Shown: piece after piece, positions 46,409 to 60,144 of the stretch
Layout: each line of letters begins with the position of its first letter
Numbering within the stretch: position 1 is the first letter of the stretch
Assembly (NCBI RefSeq): GCF_001050035.1
Contig: NZ_CVTA01000006.1
Location: forward strand, 62,001-126,000
DNA: 64,000 nucleotides
Source of the DNA: Mycolicibacterium komanii
Lineage (GTDB): Bacteria; Actinomycetota; Actinomycetes; Mycobacteriales; Mycobacteriaceae
Direction: 5' to 3'
Position numbers and translations under genes: made by a program
Notes under the pieces: generated by a model
The model's input: only the letters and a program-made list of their open reading frames with translations
Databases searched by the model: none
What the model was told of the DNA's origin: nothing

Positions 46409-46996
46409 ATCAGCACTGAGACCCGCGTCAACGAGCGCATCCGCGTACCTGAAGTCCGCCTGATCGGACCGGGCGGTGAACAGGTAGGCATCGTGCGCAT
46501 CGAAGATGCTCTCCGCGTCGCCGCGGATGCCGATCTCGATCTCGTCGAAGTAGCGCCGGATGCCAAACCCCCGGTCTGCAAGATCATGGACTACGGAAAG
46601 TTCAAATACGAGACGGCTCAGAAGGCACGCGAGTCTCGCAAGAACCAGCAGCAGACCGTCGTCAAGGAACAGAAGCTCCGTCCCAAGATCGACCCGCACG
46701 ACTACGAGACCAAGAAGGGTCACGTGATCCGCTTCCTCGAGGCCGGGTCCAAGGTCAAGGTGACGATCATGTTCCGCGGCCGCGAACAGTCGCGACCCGA
46801 GTTGGGTTTCCGGCTCCTGCAGCGGCTGGGCGCCGATGTCGCCGATTACGGCTTCGTCGAGACGTCCGCCAAGCAGGACGGGCGCAACATGACGATGGTG
46901 CTGGCCCCGCACCGCGGCGCGAAGACTCGCGCCAAGGCGGCGCAGCAGGCCGAAGGCTCCGCAGAGCCGACCCCAGCACCCGACAGAAACAGCTAG
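46409..46996 (+). CDS. infC: Translation initiation factor IF-3 (ATC start)
   Basis: A 195-residue IF-3. The protein reads (M)[47 protein letters not shown], then the linker [16 protein letters not shown] and the C-terminal domain [17 protein letters not shown] region and [16 protein letters not shown]. No ATG or GTG precedes the conserved N-terminus. The start is the rare codon ATC at 46409 behind AGGAGG (46399-46404). Rare start codons in infC are a known device by which IF-3 limits its own synthesis. The C-terminal tail is Ala/Pro-rich. rpmI follows after 20 bases. Confidence 0.95.
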   Translation: MSTETRVNERIRVPEVRLIGPGGEQVGIVRIEDALRVAADADLDLVEVAPDAKPPVCKIMDYGKFKYETAQKARESRKNQQQTVVKEQKLRPKIDPHDYETKKGHVIRFLEAGSKVKVTIMFRGREQSRPELGFRLLQRLGADVADYGFVETSAKQDGRNMTMVLAPHRGAKTRAKAAQQAEGSAEPTPAPDRNS

Positions 46997-47016
46997 AACA
47001 ACAGAGCAGAGGACTT

Positions 47017-47211
47017 ATGCCCAAGGCAAAGACCCACAGCGGCGCTTCCAAGCGGTTCCGTCGCACCGGAACCGGCAAGATCGTGCGCCAGAAGGCCAAC
47101 CGCCGCCACTTGCTCGAGCACAAGCCGAGCAAGCGCACCCGGCGACTCGACGGCCGCACCGTTGTGTCGGCCAACGACAACGCCCGCATCAAGAAGATGC
47201 TCAACGGCTGA
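47017..47211 (+). CDS. rpmI: 50S ribosomal protein L35
   Basis: A 64-residue, strongly basic protein starting [21 protein letters not shown] with [14 protein letters not shown] and a C-terminal IKKMLNG, the complete bL35 family pattern. A GAGGAC ribosome binding site precedes the ATG. It is second in the infC-rpmI-rplT operon. Confidence 0.97.
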   Translation: MPKAKTHSGASKRFRRTGTGKIVRQKANRRHLLEHKPSKRTRRLDGRTVVSANDNARIKKMLNG

Positions 47212-47249
47212 CCGACTCAATACGTACGACCTGAACGAAGGACATTCCC

Positions 47250-47639
47250 ATGGCACGCGTCAAGCGCGCAGTCAACGCCCAGAAGAAGCGGCGGACAATA
47301 CTCAAGGCCTCCAAGGGCTACCGGGGCCAGCGGTCGCGGTTGTACCGCAAGGCCAAAGAGCAGCAGCTGCATTCGCTCAACTACGCCTATCGTGACCGGC
47401 GCGCCCGCAAGGGCGAGTTCCGCAAGCTGTGGATCTCGCGCATCAACGCCGCCGCCCGCGCCAACGACATCACCTACAACCGGCTGATCCAGGGACTCAA
47501 GGCCGCTGGGGTCGAGGTCGACCGCAAGAACCTCGCCGAGATCGCCGTCAGCGATCCGGCCGCGTTCACCGCGCTGGTGGAGGTCGCCAAGGGCGCACTG
47601 CCCGAGGACGTGAACGCGCCGTCGGGCGAGGCTGCCTGA
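47250..47639 (+). CDS. rplT: 50S ribosomal protein L20
   Basis: A 129-residue bL20 starting [38 protein letters not shown], with [24 protein letters not shown] and [21 protein letters not shown]. It binds 23S rRNA early in 50S assembly and in other bacteria also represses its own operon through the leader. The stop overlaps the tsnR start. Confidence 0.98.
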   Translation: MARVKRAVNAQKKRRTILKASKGYRGQRSRLYRKAKEQQLHSLNYAYRDRRARKGEFRKLWISRINAAARANDITYNRLIQGLKAAGVEVDRKNLAEIAVSDPAAFTALVEVAKGALPEDVNAPSGEAA

Positions 47640-48418
47640 CGCTCACCGAACGATCCGCCCGGGTGGTCGCTGCGGCCAAGCTGCACCGCCACGTCGGGCG
47701 ACGCCGCGCCGCGCGCTTCCTCGCCGAGGGACCCAACCTCGTCGAGGCGGCGTTGCGGCGCGGTCTGGTATCCGAGGTCTTCGCCACCGAGGACGCCCTG
47801 AACCGGTTCGGTTCGCTGCTGGCCGACGCGCCCGTGCACCTGGTGACGGAACGTGCCGCAAAAGCGCTGTCGGAGACGGTGACTCCGGTCGGCCTGGTCG
47901 CGGTCTGCACGACACCGCAGACCTCGATCGACGACGTGCTGGCCGCGTCGCCGCGCCTGGTGGCGGTCGCCGTCGAGATGTCCGAGCCCGGTAACGCCGG
48001 CACGTTGATCCGGATCGCCGACGCGATGGGGGCCGACGCCGTGGTGTTCGCCGGGCACAGCGTCGACCCGTACAACGGCAAGTGCCTGCGCGCCTCGACC
48101 GGAAGCATCTTCTCGATCCCCGTCGTCACCGAAAACGATGCCGCAGCGGCGGTGTCGCAACTCGCCGGCGCCGGCCTTGCGGTGCTGGCGACCACGGTGG
48201 ACGGCGAGATCTCGCTCGACAGCCCAGATCTGGAGGCCGACCTCGGCAGGCCTACGGCGTGGATGTTCGGGCCCGAGGCGCACGGTCTGCCGGCCGAGCT
48301 CGCGGCGTCGGCCACGCACCGTGTCCACATCCCGATGCCGGGCAGCGCTGAGAGCCTCAACGTGGCCGCGGCCGCGGCGATCTGCCTGTACCAGAGCGCG
48401 CGGGCACAGCGCGCCTAG
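47636..48418 (+). CDS. tsnR: SpoU-family RNA 2'-O-methyltransferase (TsnR-like)
   Basis: A 260-residue SPOUT methyltransferase. The N-terminal substrate-binding domain ([24 protein letters not shown]) is followed by the knotted SpoU domain with motif 1 [22 protein letters not shown], motif 2 [10 protein letters not shown] and motif 3 [22 protein letters not shown]. The rRNA or tRNA target is not known. No ATG fits the conserved N-terminus; the likely start is a CTG at 47636 that overlaps the rplT stop (CTGA), with a GTG further in as an alternative. It is the last gene of the infC operon. Confidence 0.9.
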   Translation: MTLTERSARVVAAAKLHRHVGRRRAARFLAEGPNLVEAALRRGLVSEVFATEDALNRFGSLLADAPVHLVTERAAKALSETVTPVGLVAVCTTPQTSIDDVLAASPRLVAVAVEMSEPGNAGTLIRIADAMGADAVVFAGHSVDPYNGKCLRASTGSIFSIPVVTENDAAAAVSQLAGAGLAVLATTVDGEISLDSPDLEADLGRPTAWMFGPEAHGLPAELAASATHRVHIPMPGSAESLNVAAAAAICLYQSARAQRA

Positions 48419-48478
48419 CGCCGAAGCGCGTTGTGTCACATCAGCGCCCAATCTCCCCACAGACTTAGCTCGGCGAAG

Positions 48479-48491
48479 TATTGTGCGGCGA
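48479..48491 (+). promoter_or_regulatory. Probable leaderless promoter of the GMC oxidoreductase gene
   Basis: TATTGT at 48479-48484 is followed by six bases and the ATG at 48491. Confidence 0.55.
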
Positions 48492-50095
48492 TGCGTCGCT
48501 TCGACTACATCATCGCGGGCGCCGGTTCGGCCGGCTGCGTACTGGCGAACCGGTTGTCCGCCGACCCGGCGACGACGGTGCTGCTGGTCGAGGCCGGCGG
48601 TCTCGACAGGCACCCGATGCTGCATGTGCCCAAGGGCTCGGGCACGTTGTTCGAGAACGAGAAGTACGTCTGGCGCTACGCGACGACGCCGTTCGGGCCC
48701 AGGCAACGCCCCGAGTTCTGGACCCGCGGCAAGGTGATCGGCGGCTCGAGCTCGATCAACGGCATGGTTTACAACCGGGGCAACCGGGCGGACTACGACG
48801 AGCTCGAGAAGCTGGGCAACAAGGGGTGGGGCTGGGACGAGATCCTGCCCGTCTTCAAAGCCATGGAGGACAACGCGTTCGGCGCCTCGCCGACACGAGG
48901 CGCGGGCGGACCGCTGCACATCTCGGTGGCGGCCGAACAAGACATCGTGAGCCACGAGTTGGTGCAGTCGGGCGCGAACGTGGGGCTCCGTCCGCTCGAC
49001 GACATCAACGAAAGCGATGAACCCCGTATCGGATTCACCCCCGCCACCATTCGCAGGGGCCGCCGGGTGAGCGCGGCCGACGCGTTCCTGCGGCCGGCGA
49101 TGCGACGGCCCAACCTCACCGTGATCACGCAAGCCGAGGTGTGCCGCGTCGACATCGACAACGACCGCGCCACCGGCATCACCGTCCGGACGTCCGACGG
49201 CGCGCGGTCGCAGTTCCAGGCCGACCGTGAGACGATCCTCGCCCTCGGCAGCATGGGCAGCCCGAAGCTGCTCCAGCTGTCGGGCATCGGCCCGCGCGAG
49301 GTGCTCGAGCGGGCCGGGGTCGCGGTGGTGCTCGAACGCGAGAACGTGGGCAGGCGGATGCGCGAACACCGCTGCTTCGCGCTGAAGTACCGGCTCAACG
49401 CCGAGCTCGGATACAACCGGCAGCTGTCCAGCCGATCCGGGCAGGCCAGAAGCGCGGCACGCTACCTGGCCAGGCGGCGGGGCTCGCTGGCGACGCCGAC
49501 CTTCGACGTGCTCGCGTTCATGAAGACCACCCCGGACGCGCCCCGCGTCGACGGACAACTGTTGTTGGGCCCCTTCACGATCCCGGCGTACAACGACGGT
49601 GAGCCGGTGGCCCTCGAACGCGAGCCGGGGGTGTCGTGTCTGGGTTTCACCCTGCGCCCCACATCGGAGGGCAGCGTCGAGATCACCGCCGCGGACCCGG
49701 CGGCGCCGCTGCTACTCGACCCGAGCTACCTCACCAGCGACTACGACCGCAGCACCACCGCCAACCTGCTGCGTCGCGCCCGCGAGCTGTTCGAGCATTC
49801 ACCGATTGCCGAGCACATCGACCACGAGACGTTCCCCGGCCCGCAGGCGCAAAGCGACGACGAACTCGTCGACTCTGCGTTGGACGGCGGCTACTGCGGC
49901 TACCACGCCATCGGCAGCTGCGCCATGGGTCCCAGCGACGATGACATCGTCGACGGCCGGCTGCGTGTCCGCGGTATCGAGGATCTGCGGATCGTCGACT
50001 GCTCGGCGATGCCGATCATGTTGGCGGGCAACTTGAACGGGCCGGTGATGGCGATGGCCGCGCGCGCCGCGCAGTTCATCGTCGAGGACCGCTGA
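48491..50095 (+). CDS. GMC-family FAD oxidoreductase (choline dehydrogenase-like)
   Basis: A 534-residue flavoprotein. The FAD-binding motif is FDYIIAGAGSAGCVLANRL with the acidic end LLVEAGG. GMC signature 1 is RGKVIGGSSSINGMVYNRG and signature 2 is GSMGSPKLLQLSGIGP. The C-terminal active site has the histidine in YHAIGSCAMGP and the later asparagine in LAGNLNGPVMAMA. It oxidises an alcohol; the substrate is unknown. It is expressed from its own leaderless-type promoter and is convergent with the acyl-CoA dehydrogenase gene, five bases away. Confidence 0.93.
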   Translation: MRRFDYIIAGAGSAGCVLANRLSADPATTVLLVEAGGLDRHPMLHVPKGSGTLFENEKYVWRYATTPFGPRQRPEFWTRGKVIGGSSSINGMVYNRGNRADYDELEKLGNKGWGWDEILPVFKAMEDNAFGASPTRGAGGPLHISVAAEQDIVSHELVQSGANVGLRPLDDINESDEPRIGFTPATIRRGRRVSAADAFLRPAMRRPNLTVITQAEVCRVDIDNDRATGITVRTSDGARSQFQADRETILALGSMGSPKLLQLSGIGPREVLERAGVAVVLERENVGRRMREHRCFALKYRLNAELGYNRQLSSRSGQARSAARYLARRRGSLATPTFDVLAFMKTTPDAPRVDGQLLLGPFTIPAYNDGEPVALEREPGVSCLGFTLRPTSEGSVEITAADPAAPLLLDPSYLTSDYDRSTTANLLRRARELFEHSPIAEHIDHETFPGPQAQSDDELVDSALDGGYCGYHAIGSCAMGPSDDDIVDGRLRVRGIEDLRIVDCSAMPIMLAGNLNGPVMAMAARAAQFIVEDR

Positions 50096-50100
50096 CCCCG

Positions 50101-51339
50101 TCAGGAGCCGAGCAGACCCCGCGCCACGTGCGTGATCTGCACCTCGTTGCTTCCGGCGTAGATCATCAGCGACTTGGCGTCGCGCGCGAGTTGTTCGACG
50201 CGGTACTCGGTCATGTAGCCGTTGCCGCCGAACAACTGCACCGCATCCATCGCGACATCGGTGGCCGCCTGCGAGCAGTACCACTTGATCGCCGAGGCCT
50301 CGGGCAGTGAAATCGGAACCCCGGCCTGCGCCGCCTCGATCACGCGAAACAGGATGTTGCGCACGTTCATCCGCGCCACCTCCATGTTCGCGAGCTTGAG
50401 CTGGATCAGCTGGAACTGGCCGATCTCCTGGCCCCACAGCGTGCGGCTCTTGGCGTAGTCGACGCACAGGCGCAGGCACTCCTCGATCACGCCGAGCGAC
50501 ATCGCGGCGACGCCGATGCGTTCGGTGCTGAAGCTCGACCGCGCGCTGGCCCGACCGTCGCCGGCGGAATTCTCCTCGGTCTCGCCGAGCAGCCGGTCGC
50601 GGCCCAGGCGTACGTTGTTGAAGAACAACTCGCCGGTGCGCGAACTGTGAATTCCCATCTTGCGGAACGGCTTCGACTGCACGAAACCCTCCATGCCCCG
50701 GTCGAGCACGAAGGTCAGCACCTTGCGGTCCCGCTTGTCGACGCTCGGGTCGCCCTCGTCCAGCTTGGCGTAGACCACGACGACGTCGGCGTCGGGGCCG
50801 TTGGTGATGAACGTCTTCTGGCCGTTGAGGATGTAATCGTCGCCGTCGCGCACGACGTAGGACTTCATGCCGCCGAACGCGTCGGAGCCCGAGTCGGGCT
50901 CGGTGATCGCCCAGGCGCCCACCTTGTCGTAGGTGACCAGGTCCGGCAGCCAGCGCTCCTGCTGCGCCAACGTGCCGCGGCTCATGATCGTCGGCACCGT
51001 CAGCCCCAGGCTGACGCCCATGCCGGTGACCACGCCCATCGAGACCCGGCACAGCTCGCTGATCACGACGAACCCCATGCCACCGGAACCCTCGCCGAAC
51101 ATGCCGCCGCCCGAGGACCGCTCCGAGGATCCGCCGCCGTCGCGGAGCCGGGCGAGCCGCTTGTTGAGCGACTCGCGGGCCATGTCGGCGATGCCGAACG
51201 TCGCGAACAGCTTGCGGACGATGGGGTAGGGCTCCATCTCGCCGCTTTCCAGCGCGTCGACGTGCGGACGGATTTCTTTGTCGACGAACTCGCGCACGGC
51301 GTCGCGGACGGCGATATCGGTGTCAGACCATTCGAGCAT
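50101..51339 (-). CDS. Acyl-CoA dehydrogenase
   Basis: A 412-residue FAD-dependent acyl-CoA dehydrogenase. The flavin/substrate segment is VGAWAITEPDSGSDAFGGMKSYVVRDGDDYILNGQKTFITNG, and the C-terminal domain includes MDAVQLFGGNGYMTEYRVEQLARDAKSLMIYAGSNEVQ. An unusual Gly/Ser-rich insert (GGGSSERSSGGGMFGEGSGG, near residue 70) lies in the N-terminal helical domain. The substrate is unknown. It follows the MpaB-type gene by four bases and shares its promoter. Confidence 0.93.
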   Translation of the reverse strand: MLEWSDTDIAVRDAVREFVDKEIRPHVDALESGEMEPYPIVRKLFATFGIADMARESLNKRLARLRDGGGSSERSSGGGMFGEGSGGMGFVVISELCRVSMGVVTGMGVSLGLTVPTIMSRGTLAQQERWLPDLVTYDKVGAWAITEPDSGSDAFGGMKSYVVRDGDDYILNGQKTFITNGPDADVVVVYAKLDEGDPSVDKRDRKVLTFVLDRGMEGFVQSKPFRKMGIHSSRTGELFFNNVRLGRDRLLGETEENSAGDGRASARSSFSTERIGVAAMSLGVIEECLRLCVDYAKSRTLWGQEIGQFQLIQLKLANMEVARMNVRNILFRVIEAAQAGVPISLPEASAIKWYCSQAATDVAMDAVQLFGGNGYMTEYRVEQLARDAKSLMIYAGSNEVQITHVARGLLGS

Positions 51340-51343
51340 GCAC

Positions 51344-52357
51344 TCAGGCTGCCTTATGGCGTCCGCGGGCCGGACGCAGCCCCGCCAAAGAGAACGTGGT
51401 GTGCACGAGCGAGCCCGCCCGGTCGAGCAGTGACTTGCGCGGCGGGACGTAGTGCATCGGCAGCCCGCGCCGGTCGCTCGGCGGCGCCATGAACGCCGGT
51501 GCCTCGACCAGTGGGGCGCTCGCGGGCAGACGCCCCTGGGCGCGCCGGTACGCGGTCAACGCCCTTGGGTGCAAACGGATTTCGTCGGGAACCGCCACGA
51601 ACGCAAACTCGACCAACTTGCCGAACAGCCGCAGCAGCACCTCGTCTCCCGGCGTCCACCGCATGTTGGCCTTCTCGCGAAGCGCTTCGTCGAACACGCC
51701 CGCCGCGATCCAGCGCTGCGCGCCCACCATCGGCTTGAAGAGCTGATCCCACAGCCCCGTCGGCATCAACACGAACCACGGTTTGGGGATGCGGATCGAG
51801 AAGATGTCGAGCGTGGCACGGTTGATCTCGAGCTCCTCGCGGCATTTGCGGTCCCAGTACTCGCAGAAGTCCTCCCAGCTCTCGGGCACTGGGCGCATGC
51901 TCATGCCGTACATGCGGTACCACTGCACGTGCTCGTCGAACAGTTGGCGCTTCTCGGCCTCGGTCAACCCGCCGCAGAAGTACTCGGCCGTCTTGATGAT
52001 CAGCATGAAGAAGGTGGCGTGCGCCCAGTAGAACGTTTCGGGGTTCAACGCGTGGTAGCGACGACCTTCGGCGTCGACGCCCTTGATCGTGGTGTGGTAG
52101 CTCTTGATCTGCTCGCCGGTCTGGGTGGCCCGTTCCCCGTCGTAGACGACGCCCATGATCGGGTACACCGAGCGAGCGACGCGCTGCAGCGGTTCGCGCA
52201 GCAGGATCGAATGGTCCTCGACGCCCGCGCCGAGTTCGGGATACATGTTCTGCACTGCGCCGATCCACACACCGAGCAGCCCGGTCCGCAGATCGCCGAA
52301 GTACTTCCACGTCAACGAGTCGGGACCGAGGGGATCGGTGGTGGGGTCTGCGGTCAT
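51344..52357 (-). CDS. DUF2236/MpaB-type oxygenase
   Basis: A 337-residue protein of the DUF2236 (MpaB/latex clearing-like) family, heme-type oxygenase-like proteins. Recognisable segments are LREPLQRVARSVYPIMGVVYD, HALNPETFYWAHATFF, LFDEHVQWYRMYGMSMRPVPESWEDFCEYWD and a C-terminal basic tail. Histidines in these segments are the probable metal or heme ligands (family knowledge). The substrate is unknown; pairing with an acyl-CoA dehydrogenase suggests lipid or terpenoid oxidation. ATG at 52357 with a GAGGAATC ribosome binding site. Confidence 0.85.
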   Translation of the reverse strand: MTADPTTDPLGPDSLTWKYFGDLRTGLLGVWIGAVQNMYPELGAGVEDHSILLREPLQRVARSVYPIMGVVYDGERATQTGEQIKSYHTTIKGVDAEGRRYHALNPETFYWAHATFFMLIIKTAEYFCGGLTEAEKRQLFDEHVQWYRMYGMSMRPVPESWEDFCEYWDRKCREELEINRATLDIFSIRIPKPWFVLMPTGLWDQLFKPMVGAQRWIAAGVFDEALREKANMRWTPGDEVLLRLFGKLVEFAFVAVPDEIRLHPRALTAYRRAQGRLPASAPLVEAPAFMAPPSDRRGLPMHYVPPRKSLLDRAGSLVHTTFSLAGLRPARGRHKAA

Positions 52358-52388
52358 CTGATTCCTCGCTGAATCGGCGTCGAACTCG

Positions 52389-52417
52389 ACGATAATGCTG
52401 ACAACGAATGTTGTCTA
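52389..52417 (-). promoter_or_regulatory. Promoter and palindromic operator of the MpaB-ACAD operon
   Basis: On the minus strand a -35 TAGACA (52417-52412) and -10 TATCGT (52394-52389) are 17 bases apart. A perfect palindrome GACAAC-GAAT-GTTGTC at 52400-52415 fills the spacer and overlaps the -35, the layout of a repressor site. No regulator gene is adjacent. Confidence 0.6.
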
Positions 52418-52563
52418 TGATTTGCGGGGCGCGTCGTCCCGGACCGTTATTCGGCGGCTATGGGCGCTCCACACTGCTGTGACCAGCTGCTTCGCCGACC
52501 GTGCTTTCGTGATTCGGACGACGGCTTCGTCTGACGAGATTGCTCGGCATAAAGCGGCCCGCT

Positions 52564-52576
52564 TAGGCTGGCGCGG
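52564..52576 (+). promoter_or_regulatory. Probable leaderless promoter of the cyclase gene
   Basis: TAGGCT at 52564-52569 is followed by six bases and GTG at 52576. The rest of the 218-base gap upstream (52358-52575) holds the MpaB operator and no convincing gene. Confidence 0.55.
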
Positions 52577-53427
52577 TGGATGTCGAGCCGTTCGAGCGGT
52601 CGACCGGGCCCTTGGGCTGGCTGAAGAACACCAACCGCAACGAGAGCGTCATCGCCTTTCTGCGGCGGACGCGGCGCGCGTTGCCGGGCGATCCGGAGTT
52701 CGGGGATCCGTTGTCGGCCGACGGTGACGGTGGACCTCGGGCCGCCGCCCGCGCCGCGGATCGTGTACTCCAACGGGACGCTGCGACGCGCGAGGTGAGC
52801 CTCGGCGCGCTGCAGGTGTGGCAAGCCCTCACCGAGCGGGTGTCCGGAAAACCGGCCAACCGCGAAGCGACGCTGGTCTTCACCGACCTTGTCGGCTTCT
52901 CAGCGTGGGCGTTGAACGCGGGGGACGAGGCCACGTTGCGGCTGCTGCGTCGCGTGTCGCAGGTCGCCGAGCCGCCGCTGCTGGAAGGCGGGCGAATCGT
53001 CAAGCGCATGGGCGACGGCCTGATGGCGGTGTTCGCCGACCCGACGACCGCGGTACGCGCCGCGATCACCGCACGCGAAGCGGTCAAAGCCGTTGACGTG
53101 GACGGGTTTACCCCACGGATGCGGGTCGGTGTGCACACTGGCCACCCGCAGCGCATCGGATCGGACTGGCTGGGCGTCGACGTCAACATCGCGGCGCGGG
53201 TGATGAGCCGCGCGACCCGCGGAGAGCTGGTGGTCTCGGCGACCACGCTCGACCGCATCCCCGCCGAGGAGTTCGCGTCGTTGGGTGTGGAGGCCAAACG
53301 CCTGCGCCGCCAGGTCTTCGCGCACAAACAGGACGGGGTGCCGAACGACTTCGTCATGTACCGGCTGAAAACCCTCAGGCACTTGCCAGGTGGCGGAAAC
53401 AACGAGGGGCATCCCGCGGGGGAATAG
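52576..53427 (+). CDS. Class III adenylate cyclase (Rv1647-like)
   Basis: A 283-residue cytoplasmic cyclase that makes cAMP from ATP as a dimer. The N-terminal 90 residues are helical. The catalytic domain (about 95-270) has metal aspartates D104 (VFTDLVGFS) and D147 (KRMGDGLMAVF), the lysine K143, and transition-state residues N204 and R208 in VDVNIAARVMS, so the full catalytic set is present. It corresponds to Rv1647 by position before the rhomboid-like gene and pheS. GTG start with a leaderless promoter. The stop is nine bases before the next gene. Confidence 0.92.
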   Translation: MDVEPFERSTGPLGWLKNTNRNESVIAFLRRTRRALPGDPEFGDPLSADGDGGPRAAARAADRVLQRDAATREVSLGALQVWQALTERVSGKPANREATLVFTDLVGFSAWALNAGDEATLRLLRRVSQVAEPPLLEGGRIVKRMGDGLMAVFADPTTAVRAAITAREAVKAVDVDGFTPRMRVGVHTGHPQRIGSDWLGVDVNIAARVMSRATRGELVVSATTLDRIPAEEFASLGVEAKRLRRQVFAHKQDGVPNDFVMYRLKTLRHLPGGGNNEGHPAGE

Positions 53428-53436
53428 TGGATTCCC

Positions 53437-55260
<1,824 letters not shown>

Positions 55261-55261
<1 letters not shown>

Positions 55262-57783
55262 TGCGGCTACCGTACAGCTGGCTGCGCGACGTCGTGCAGG
55301 CCGGCGCACCGGGTTGGGACGTGAGTCCTTCCGAGCTCGAAAAGGCGTTGATCCGCATCGGCCACGAGGTCGAGGAGGTCATCCCCGTAGGTCCCGTCAC
55401 CGGACCGCTGACGGTGGGTCGGGTCGCCTCGATCGAGGAGCTCACCGAGTTCAAGAAGCCGATCCGCGCGGTCAAGGTCGATGTCGGTGAGGCCGAACCC
55501 CGTGACATCGTCTGCGGGGCAACCAACTTCGCCGTCGACGACCTGGTCGTGGTGGCGCTGCCCGGAACGGTGCTACCGGGCGACTTCACGATCGCCAGCC
55601 GCAAGACCTACGGCCGGATCTCCGACGGGATGATCTGTTCGACGGCCGAGATGAACTTGGGTACCGACCATTCGGGCATCCTGGTGCTGCCGGCCGGCAC
55701 CGCCGAACCGGGGACCCCGGCGGCCGATGTGCTGGGCCTCGACGATGTCGTCTTCCATTTGGCCATCACACCGGACCGCGGCTACTGCCTGTCGGTGCGC
55801 GGTCTGGCCCGTGAGATCGCCGCCGCCTACGACCTCGACTACGTCGATCCGGCCGACGTCGCACCGTCCCCCGCAAGCGGGAGGTGCCCCCAGCCCGCCG
55901 AGGGCGAAGCGCTGCCGGTGTCGATCGAACCGGGCACCGGCGTACGGCGGTTCGGGCTGCGGCCGGTGACTGGCATCGATCCGCACGCCTTCTCACCGTG
56001 GTGGATGCAGCGACGGCTGTTGCTGTCCGGCATCCGGGCCATCTCACCCGCAGTGGACGTCACCAACTACGTGATGCTCGAGTTGGGCCACCCGATGCAC
56101 GCCCACGACCGAAGCCTCGTCACCGGCGGTTTCCGGGTGCGGTTCGCCGAACCGGGGGAGACCGTGGTGACCCTCGACGACGTCGAACGCCGCCTCGACC
56201 CCGCCGATGTGCTGATCGTCGACGACGTCGCGACCGCCGCGATCGGCGGTGTGATGGGCGCCGGTACCACCGAGGTGCGCGAGACCACCACCGATGTGCT
56301 GCTCGAGGCCGCCGTGTGGGATCCGGCCGCCGTGTCGCGTACTCAGCGGCGGCTGCGGCTGTACAGCGAGGCGGGACGCCGCTACGAGCGCAGCGTCGAC
56401 CCCGCGATCTCGGTCGCCGCGCTGGACCGCTGCGCCACGCTGCTGGCCGAGATCGCCGGCGTCACGGTCGAACCCACGCTCACCGACTGGCGCGGTGACC
56501 CACCCCGCGAGGATTGGTCGCAGCCGCCGGTGACAATGGCGGTCGACCTGCCCGACCGGACGGCGGGTGTCGACTATGCGCCGGGCACCGCCGAGCGGCG
56601 GCTCACCCAGATCGGGGCCCGGGTCGTCGCCGCCGACGGCACGCTCACGGTCACCCCGCCGAGTTGGCGGCCCGACCTCACCCAGCCCGCCGACCTCGTC
56701 GAGGAGGTGCTGCGGCTGGAGGACCTGGAGAAGATCCCGTCGGTGCTGCCGCTGGCCCCGGCCGGACGCGGCCTGACCCCCGTCCAGAGACGTCGGCGTG
56801 CGATCGGAAAGTCGTTGGGGCTCACCGGGTATGTGGAGATCCTGCCCACCCCGTTCCTGCCTGCCGGGGTGTTCGACCAGTGGGGCCTGTCCGCCGACGA
56901 CGACCGCCGTTCTACGGTCGATGTGCTCAACCCGCTGGACTCCGACCGCCCGCAGCTGGCCACCACCCTGCTGCCGGGGCTGCTGGAGGCGTTGAGCCGC
57001 AACGTGTCTCGTGGCGCGGTCGACGTCGGGCTGTTCGCGATCCAGCAGGTCGTCGTGCCCACGCCGCAGACCCGCGCCCTCGAACGCATACCGACCGACC
57101 GGCGACCCAGCGACGAGGAGATCGCCGCGCTGGACGCGTCGCTGCCCAGCCAGCCGCAACACGTCGCCGTGGTGCTGGCCGGATTGCGTGAGCCCGCGGG
57201 CCCGTGGGGTCCCGGCCGCGAGGTGCAACCCGCAGACGCGTTCGAGGCGGTCCAGGTGATCGCGCGCGCCGCCGGCGTCGAGCTGAGCCTGCGTCCCGCG
57301 CAGCGACTGCCGTGGCATCCCGGCCGCTGCGCCGAGGTGGTGCTGGGCGGCCGCGACAGCGGCACCGTCGTCGGCCACGCCGGCGAACTGCACCCCGCCG
57401 TCGTCGAGCGGACCGGTCTGCCCAAGCGCACCTGTGCCGTCGAGGTCGATCTGGACGCGATACCGATCGTCGAGCGGCTCCCGGCCCCGCGGGTGTCGCC
57501 GTTCCCTGCGGTGTTCCAGGACATCAGCCTCGTCGTGGACGAGGACGTCGCCGCGGCCGCCGTGATCGACGCGGTCCGGGCGGGGGCGGGTCCGCTGCTC
57601 GAAGATGTGCGGTTATTCGACGTCTACACCGGCCCGCAGATCGGCGAGGGCCGCAAGTCGCTGGCGTTCGCGCTGCGGTTCCGCGCCGCCGACCGCACCC
57701 TCACCGAGGACGAGGCCAGCGCCGCACGTGAGGCGGCCGTCGAGGCCGCGACCGAGCGGGTCGGCGCCGAACAGCGCCGCTGA
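55261..57783 (+). CDS. pheT: Phenylalanine-tRNA ligase beta subunit
   Basis: An 840-residue beta subunit. An EMAP-like tRNA-binding domain (about 40-155) is followed by the B3/B4 editing domain (about 210-400), the B5 domain, a core-like domain, and the C-terminal anticodon-binding FDX domain with [18 protein letters not shown] and [20 protein letters not shown]. Between the tRNA-binding and B3/B4 regions, at about residues 202-211, lies an extra [10 protein letters not shown] segment encoded by a small palindromic repeat. It appears to be an in-frame insertion relative to the M. tuberculosis protein as I remember it. ATG at 55261 overlaps the pheS stop. Confidence 0.96.
55866..55894. repeat. 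Small palindromic repeat inserted in pheT
   Basis: The sequence CCCGCAAGCGGG with flanking GGTGCCCCCA (55866-55894) forms a CCCGC-AA-GCGGG hairpin. It resembles a dispersed GC-rich element seen between genes in fast-growing mycobacteria (from memory, not searched). Here it is in frame inside a core gene. Confidence 0.5.
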
Positions 57784-57844
57784 TGGTGATTTCGGTGCAC
57801 TAACGATCGCTCAGCGACTGGTAGCGCACCCAACCCAATCAATG

Positions 57845-60140
<2,296 letters not shown>

Positions 60141-60144
<4 letters not shown>

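Noticed and set aside
47474..49558. 694-codon open frame antisense to tsnR and the GMC gene
   Set aside because: It spans two clear genes and their intergenic region, which no real gene would do here.
52395..52727. 110-codon plus-strand frame before the Rv1647-like cyclase
   Set aside because: It starts inside the MpaB promoter, overlaps the cyclase by 150 bases in another frame and shows no domain. The TATGAT nearby is better read as part of the palindromic region.
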